A DNA stretch of 64,000 nt from Enterobacter huaxiensis (lineage in GTDB: Bacteria > Pseudomonadota > Gammaproteobacteria > Enterobacterales > Enterobacteriaceae), in contig NZ_CP043342.1 in the NCBI RefSeq assembly GCF_003594935.2, positions 3,720,001 to 3,784,000 of the forward strand. The letters are read 5' to 3'. Below, in pieces: positions 59,922 through 64,000 of this stretch; position 1 is the first letter of the stretch; every line of letters begins with the position of its first letter. Below the pieces are notes generated by a model that saw only the letters and a list, made by a program, of their open reading frames with translations, was not told where the DNA came from and searched no databases. The position numbers and the translations under genes were made by a program.

Positions 59922-61241
59922 TTAATAAGGCAGCCACATAAATGGATGATTGCCATCGTATTTATCGTCCATGTTTTCATCAGCTGGATGGGGACTGCTT
60001 TTCTCATTCAATGCCCCCATGGCCTCCGAGGGAGTTTTTTCATAGGGTAATTCCACACAGGATTGCGTTGCAATTTGACTGACAGGGACGTTATTATCTT
60101 CCGGCACTCTATTTTCAGAGGATACCTTCGATTTCTTCTGGCTTCGGGACTTCCTCCTGGCATTCCTGCCTTCCCACGCTTTATTGAATCGTTTTATAAA
60201 ATCACTGTCTTTATGATACCAGCATGTGTAAAGGCAACGAATGATAAGGCATTTCTCTGCATTAGAGGCAGGTTTAAGATACGGCATTAAAGTAGCTGTA
60301 TTTATATGCACTGAACTTTCGATCATATTTTTAAGCGGGCCATTAGCATTATATTCATCATGCTTCACAATGGAAGGATGATATTGAGCAAGCTGAGCTA
60401 ATGTTGATGCCGGGTACTGTTGCGGTATATATTGAGCAACCTGAGTCAGTGTTGTTATATGAGGGGGATGATATATATTTTGATAATCCATGATAAAATT
60501 GCTGTTTTGCGATGCGTTTTGATAGTTACTCTCTTGTCTTTCTTTCTCTGACTCTTTATTTTGTTTTCTTTTTTTTGCGCCTTCTTTGATGTTGGCTCTG
60601 TCTTTTTGAAAGTACTTCCAGGCCCATTCACACTTCTCTTTTTCTTTTTTATTTAAAGGAAACTTATCTTTATAGATATACAAACGATACCATTCTGTTC
60701 TTATGGTATTCATCAACTCAATTTTGTCCTTTAAACCGGAATCACAACGATCAAAAAAATCGGTGATGGTGAGCATTCGTTCTGTGTGATTTGCAGGGTA
60801 CTGGATAAGATTGAGTTGATCATAAGTTAATATTTGAGATATGGGTGGATTGCCATAAACCTGTGCATCAGGAAGAGTAGAGAATAATGAAGGCGTCTTA
60901 ATATTTATTGTTCTTATAACCAGCCAGACATAATAGCATGCGTCTGGGCAGTTTTTTATCCATGCAAAATCACGTGAAGGTATGAAGCGCTCATTAACAT
61001 TCATTCGGATAGCTCTGATGAATCCATTTGCTATTTCAGGATGATAAAATGAATGTACTGCTGTGTTAATTACTCTGGATGCCTGCCGGTTATCCATGGA
61101 ATAAAGGTGGCTAATGTTTAATGAATTAATAGAAGGTTTTAAATGATAATTTAATATCGCGGACTCATACTGGTAAAACCACCTGTAAAATCTTAACTCC
61201 CTCTCACTTTTTAATTTTACAACTGACTCATTCCTGCTCAT
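59922..61241 (-). CDS. Unrecognised large island protein (439 residues)
   Basis: I do not recognise this protein. From MSRNESVVKLKSERELRFYR (start chosen because GAGGGG lies six bases upstream; an ATG 24 codons earlier has none) it is 439 residues. The N-terminal 200 residues are aromatic-rich and helical. Then follow a Lys/Glu-rich stretch (KEGAKKRKQNKESEKERQES), two imperfect copies of a 12-residue repeat (TLTQVAQYIPQQ and TLAQLAQYHPSI), a second aromatic region (IIRCLYTCWYHKDSDF), another basic stretch and an acidic tail. Base composition is far more AT-rich than the core genes. It is divergent from the AlpA gene. Confidence 0.7.
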   Translation of the reverse strand: MSRNESVVKLKSERELRFYRWFYQYESAILNYHLKPSINSLNISHLYSMDNRQASRVINTAVHSFYHPEIANGFIRAIRMNVNERFIPSRDFAWIKNCPDACYYVWLVIRTINIKTPSLFSTLPDAQVYGNPPISQILTYDQLNLIQYPANHTERMLTITDFFDRCDSGLKDKIELMNTIRTEWYRLYIYKDKFPLNKKEKEKCEWAWKYFQKDRANIKEGAKKRKQNKESEKERQESNYQNASQNSNFIMDYQNIYHPPHITTLTQVAQYIPQQYPASTLAQLAQYHPSIVKHDEYNANGPLKNMIESSVHINTATLMPYLKPASNAEKCLIIRCLYTCWYHKDSDFIKRFNKAWEGRNARRKSRSQKKSKVSSENRVPEDNNVPVSQIATQSCVELPYEKTPSEAMGALNEKSSPHPADENMDDKYDGNHPFMWLPY

Positions 61242-61637
61242 TCGATTCCCCTCACTCACCGTATACGTTTCCCATCCCTCAGCCACCCGAGTGTCAGTCA
61301 CAGGGTGTTTCATGGCGTTGACTATAGCAAATTCATAGGGAAAAACGTAGGTGTTAAATCATCTGAAGAAGCTATGAATACTGAGTTTAATGCAGGAAAA
61401 GTGAAAATTCATACCCTTCAGATATGCTGGAGTAAAGCGATGGATGTGAGCGCAACGCGCAGCATCCAAAAGAGGGAAGAGAAGGTTATGGACCGGCTGC
61501 ACAGCCATGACGTTAAAATATGGCCACTGTTACGTCATTCGCGTCTCCTGTTCATAAAAGTAAAATCTTACATATGCGACCCATGACATGAAAGGATGCC
61601 GACCGGTGTCCTCCTGTTACATTTACGGAGACATGTC
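61242..61637. other. Region between the 439-residue protein gene and alpA
   Basis: 396 bases with divergent promoters. A 93-codon plus-strand frame (61305-61586) is present but lacks a Shine-Dalgarno and starts within the upstream gene's leader, so I do not call it. The stretch holds an imperfect inverted repeat near 61442-61468 (GGATG...CATCC) and an 8-bp inverted repeat that frames the alpA leader. Confidence 0.55.
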
Positions 61638-61639
61638 AT
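61583..61639 (+). promoter_or_regulatory. Inverted repeat framing the alpA leader
   Basis: ATGACATG (61583-61590) and CATGTCAT (61632-61639) are perfect complements separated by 41 bases. The second arm includes the first two bases of the alpA start codon, so pairing would close the ribosome binding site GGAG just before it. Confidence 0.45.
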
Positions 61640-61841
61640 GAACACGATTGATATTTACGAAGATAGATTTGTCAGCATGCAGTTTATTACCGAAATGACC
61701 GGTTTGTCTGATAAGTGGTTTTATAAAATGGCTCAGCAAGGTAAATTTCCAAAACCTGTAAAGTTTGGCCGCAGTTCCCGCTGGATTGAACGTGAAGTAA
61801 AAGAATGGTTTGAAGCCCGCATTAATGAATCGAGAGCATAA
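61638..61841 (+). CDS. AlpA family regulator
   Basis: A 67-residue DNA-binding protein of the AlpA/MerR-like winged-helix group. The helix-turn-helix is RFVSMQFITEMTGLSDKWFYKMAQQGKFPKPVKFG, followed by SRWIEREVKEWFEARINE, the standard AlpA pattern. AlpA of CP4-57 activates excision by raising integrase or acting as excision factor; in P4-like satellites the relative is Vis. Start MNTIDIYED has GGAG eight bases upstream; an upstream ATG is rejected. It is 347 bases before the Rep-like gene in the same direction. Confidence 0.9.
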   Translation: MNTIDIYEDRFVSMQFITEMTGLSDKWFYKMAQQGKFPKPVKFGRSSRWIEREVKEWFEARINESRA

Positions 61842-62188
61842 AGACAATTAAAGATAGTGATAAAAAGATCACTAACTTTACACCATGATTTTATATTTCC
61901 GTGTCTTGTCGCACATGAGTTTCATGTGATTTATAAAGGCGGTTTATTTATTATTGTGTTTAATGCATTATCAAATGACCTTTAATACATTATCACCTAT
62001 CAATAATACTTCATATAAACATGCGATATCACATCCAGTGTAGTTTCACACAGGTACATTGTGTTATCGCACAAGTATCACCTCTGATATGACTATTCAT
62101 ACTGAATATCATACAAAGACATTCATTCAATAAACACCCTTACATATTGCCAGTTAGCTATTGTTGACTGGCTTTAGAGAAATACATT
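61842..62188. other. AT-rich region between alpA and the Rep-like gene
   Basis: 347 bases, no gene seen. It has the perfect dyad CACATG-AGTTT-CATGTG (61912-61928), TAATGCATTATCA and TAATACATTATCA about 23 bases apart, TATCACCT twice (61993 and 62086), and the hairpin GCCAGT/ACTGGC (62149-62172) just before the next gene. Repeats of this kind next to a Rep-type gene could form a replication origin or AlpA sites. Confidence 0.55.
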
Positions 62189-63211
62189 ATGGACTTACCA
62201 GAATCAATACTGTTATCTCACGCTGAATATCACATTGAGAATAACAATCCTTATCTCATCATATCCGATGACAATGAATTCAGGTTCAGAGTAGAACAAC
62301 TGGACAGTTGCCTTAAAACTCTCAGCAGAGGACGTAAGTTACCCTTCACTATTTTGTATAACCGTTCAGGATACAAAGAGAGTGCAGAGTCAGCCATCAT
62401 TCTTGATGCCATCCGTTATCTCAATATGTTGCCCCTGGATGCGATGAAAGTACGAATAGCTAATCCACGTATAGCAACTTTCCAGCGTTTATTTACTAGC
62501 GCCGATTTATATTCGCGTGTTCATAATGGGAAAATAGCAGGGGCAGACACTGTTACTACAGCAGAAATACTGAATAAACTGATACAGGATTACCGGTTTA
62601 CTGTGAGTCAGGCAGGATTTAAACAAGCATGCAGAAAGTACCAGAGGGCTTCGGTTAAAAACCTGAAGGGAGTGATGAATTACATCAGACATCTGCAGGA
62701 GCGTCATTCGCGACTTCTGGTCTTGCGGGTTGATTTATCATGGGCAAATGAGCATAAAGATGATATCACTGCTGATGATGCCCGTAAGCACCGTCAGCAG
62801 CTGTTTCGTAATATGCAAAAGAATCCAATGTTTCGCCATGTCCTCGGGACGATATGGAAACTGGAATATGGCCCACAACGTAAATTTCATTACCACATGC
62901 TGTTTATCTTAAATGGAAATAAGGCACAACAGGATGGCGTGATTGCTCATGCTTTCGGGAAATACTGGAATGAAACCATTACTAAAGGTAGAGGCATGTT
63001 CTACAACTGCAACGCTTACAAAGAGCGTTATGAGGACTGCTGCCTCGGCAAACTGAAACGCGGTGACAGTAGTAAGGACAAGGGGTTACTTAAAGCGCTA
63101 AGTTACATCACCAAGATCGATACCTGTGCCCGACTGGTTCTCCCTGGAAATGCCAGAACCTTTGGTCGCGGAGAAGTACGTTCATTGAAAAAAGGAAGAG
63201 AACATAAATAG
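62189..63211 (+). CDS. Inovirus Gp2 family protein with HUH replication-initiator motif (YagK/YfjJ type)
   Basis: A 340-residue protein related to YagK and YfjJ of CP4 islands and to the inovirus Gp2 family. Visible Rep-type motifs are: motif I-like LLVLRVDLSW (residues 177-186), an HUH motif His234-Tyr-His236 in KFHYHMLFILNG, and a candidate catalytic tyrosine with lysine in LSYITKI (Tyr306, Lys309). These fit a single-strand nicking endonuclease that starts rolling-circle replication. The N-terminal 150 residues are less conserved-looking. The Shine-Dalgarno is weak. A strong terminator follows at 63272. It is the only apparent replication gene in this part of the island. Confidence 0.8.
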   Translation: MDLPESILLSHAEYHIENNNPYLIISDDNEFRFRVEQLDSCLKTLSRGRKLPFTILYNRSGYKESAESAIILDAIRYLNMLPLDAMKVRIANPRIATFQRLFTSADLYSRVHNGKIAGADTVTTAEILNKLIQDYRFTVSQAGFKQACRKYQRASVKNLKGVMNYIRHLQERHSRLLVLRVDLSWANEHKDDITADDARKHRQQLFRNMQKNPMFRHVLGTIWKLEYGPQRKFHYHMLFILNGNKAQQDGVIAHAFGKYWNETITKGRGMFYNCNAYKERYEDCCLGKLKRGDSSKDKGLLKALSYITKIDTCARLVLPGNARTFGRGEVRSLKKGREHK

Positions 63212-63271
63212 GCCGGTTAACCTAATCCGTTGTAACTGTGGGTAATGCTTCCTTCCCTCCTTCTATCCACA

Positions 63272-63298
63272 AAGCCAGCTAACCATGCTGGCTTTTTT
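63272..63298 (+). terminator. Rho-independent terminator after the Rep-like gene
   Basis: An 8-bp perfect stem AAGCCAGC/GCTGGCTT with loop TAACCAT is followed by T residues. It lies 60 bases past the stop. Confidence 0.92.
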
Positions 63299-63354
63299 CA
63301 TTTGTTACGGAGTTCATGATGCATTACTTCGTCTTACCAGCATTCAGGAGTCGA

Positions 63355-64000
63355 TCAGAGTTTTACCGCGGCAAAGCGACTTTCCGGTAAACCGGCGAAT
63401 ACGGCGGATTCAGCCTTTAACAATGCACCATCATACTTCGATGGTGCGGAGAGCCCCACGTTGGCTGTAGTACAATAAAGCGTTGTCAGATTTTCACCTG
63501 CCAGTGTTGGGCACGTGTTCTGAACACCTGGTGAGGGCAAAATACAGTCCGTAGTTCCATCGGGACGGTAACGTACCACACGATGTCCACCCCATTCAGC
63601 GTTCCATAAATAGCCCATTGCATCAACACATGAGCCATCAGGTGCCCCTTCTCCTTCTATTTCAACAAACACGCGCTGGTTATTCAGAGAGGGGTAGTCG
63701 CAGCAAAAAATGCGGCCCTGCATCGAGTCGCAGTAATACATTGTGTCACCATCCGGGCTAAAACAAATGCTGTTGGGTATAGCTACACGGGGTAGCGGCA
63801 GTGTCTCAATAGTCATTTTTGCCGCATTGAGTCTGTGAAATTCACCAATGGCTTTAACAGGATAACCATCATCCATTGTACCGAAAATAAAATTACCAGA
63901 GCGGTCGCAGCGACCATCACCTGTGCGGGTTCCCGCTTCTCCTGGCGTGGCTGCGATAGTAGTGAAAATACCGGTACTGAGTTCGTAAAAACCAAACCTG
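63355..64000 (-). CDS. SMP-30/gluconolactonase-like protein (C-terminal part)
   Basis: The reading frame is open from the right edge of the window to a TGA at 63355-63357, about 214 codons, so the N-terminus lies outside. Family motifs: TGDGRCDRSGNFIFGTMDDG, PNSICFSPDGDTMYYCDSM, APDGSCVDAMGYLWNAEWGGHRVVRYRPDG and CPTLAGENLTTLYCTTA. These are the SMP-30 beta-propeller metal and substrate residues (Asn, Asp, Asp). Such enzymes open sugar lactones. Typical length is about 290-300, so about 80 residues are missing. It is convergent with the Rep-like gene; whether it belongs to the island is unclear. Confidence 0.88.
   Translation of the reverse strand, partial: RFGFYELSTGIFTTIAATPGEAGTRTGDGRCDRSGNFIFGTMDDGYPVKAIGEFHRLNAAKMTIETLPLPRVAIPNSICFSPDGDTMYYCDSMQGRIFCCDYPSLNNQRVFVEIEGEGAPDGSCVDAMGYLWNAEWGGHRVVRYRPDGTTDCILPSPGVQNTCPTLAGENLTTLYCTTANVGLSAPSKYDGALLKAESAVFAGLPESRFAAVKL

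Noticed and set aside
61305..61586. 93-codon plus-strand frame between the 439-residue protein gene and alpA
   Set aside because: It has no Shine-Dalgarno, begins inside the divergent gene's leader and has no recognisable pattern. It may be part of a leader or a non-coding RNA, but I cannot support a CDS.
63285..63470. 61-codon plus-strand frame after the Rep-like terminator
   Set aside because: It begins in the terminator T tract and runs antisense over the SMP-30-like gene; no support.
54755..64000. Integrase, tRNA or attachment site for the island
   Set aside because: I searched by eye for an integrase-like protein, a tRNA cloverleaf or repeated ends and found none. The island limits are therefore inferred from composition and gene content only.
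1..64000. CRISPR array or insertion sequence
   Set aside because: No regularly spaced direct repeats with unique spacers and no transposase frame are present; the repeats seen are REP/BIME or the CCCTCTCCC type.

Overview
The window is chromosomal DNA of an enterobacterium. Gene order follows the Escherichia coli K-12 segment that runs from yajC-tgt-queA through phoBR, sbcDC, proC, phoA, ddlA, sbmA and hemB to tauABCD, and then mmuPM, which in K-12 lies near the CP4-6 island. Several features point to Enterobacter or a close relative rather than Escherichia: a tsaA-type peroxiredoxin beside acpH, an amidohydrolase operon before malZ, an intact autotransporter beside hemB, an OlsF-like acyltransferase after hemB, and a 'CCTCACCC...CCCTCTCCC/GGGAGAGGG' intergenic repeat. 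The genus is inferred from these features and not proven.

Layout. 1-3.9 kb: queuosine genes (queA-tgt-yajC), acpH and a 2-Cys peroxiredoxin. 3.9-7.0 kb: an accessory operon of an isochorismatase-fold hydrolase, an ABM-domain membrane protein and a YtcJ-type amidohydrolase with a Cys/His-rich tail. 7.2-12 kb: malZ, proY and brnQ. 12.4-21 kb: the phosphate two-component system phoBR with its Pho box, the SbcCD nuclease, the mak fructokinase and rdgC. 21-26 kb: ppnP, the aroL-yaiA-aroM operon, yaiI, proC and the cyclic-di-GMP synthase dgcC. 26-34.6 kb: phoA-psiF, iraP, an MdtG-like exporter, an extensin-like protein, ddlA, yaiZ, yaiY, yaiW and sbmA. 34.7-43.3 kb: a second isochorismatase-fold hydrolase, ampH, iprA, an autotransporter, hemB and an OlsF-like fusion. 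43.4-49.4 kb: sulfur scavenging, with tauABCD for taurine and mmuPM for S-methylmethionine, the latter behind a MetJ-like operator. 49.7-54.8 kb: an AI-2E family permease, a GAF-GGDEF cyclase, an orphan TopAI (YjhX) toxin homologue coupled to a methyltransferase, and an RhtB-type exporter.

From about 54.8 kb the composition becomes AT-richer and the content changes to a CP4/P4-type integrated island: CbtA/CbeA toxin-antitoxin, RadC-like and DUF932 (YafZ/YfjQ) proteins, two unrecognised secreted proteins, a large unrecognised protein, an AlpA regulator and an 'inovirus Gp2' family protein in which I can see an HUH (His-Tyr-His) replication-initiator motif. No integrase, tRNA or attachment site is visible, so the island limits are not fixed. 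The window ends inside an SMP-30/gluconolactonase-like gene.

The observations most worth following are: a 28-codon ORF upstream of mmuP whose strong Shine-Dalgarno sits in a hairpin (49434-49544); a cluster of six GATC (Dam) sites in a gene-free stretch of the island (59626-59778); the HUH/AlpA replication module; the orphan TopAI; and a tandemly duplicated repeat-plus-terminator unit after sbcC with a compensatory base change in its stem.
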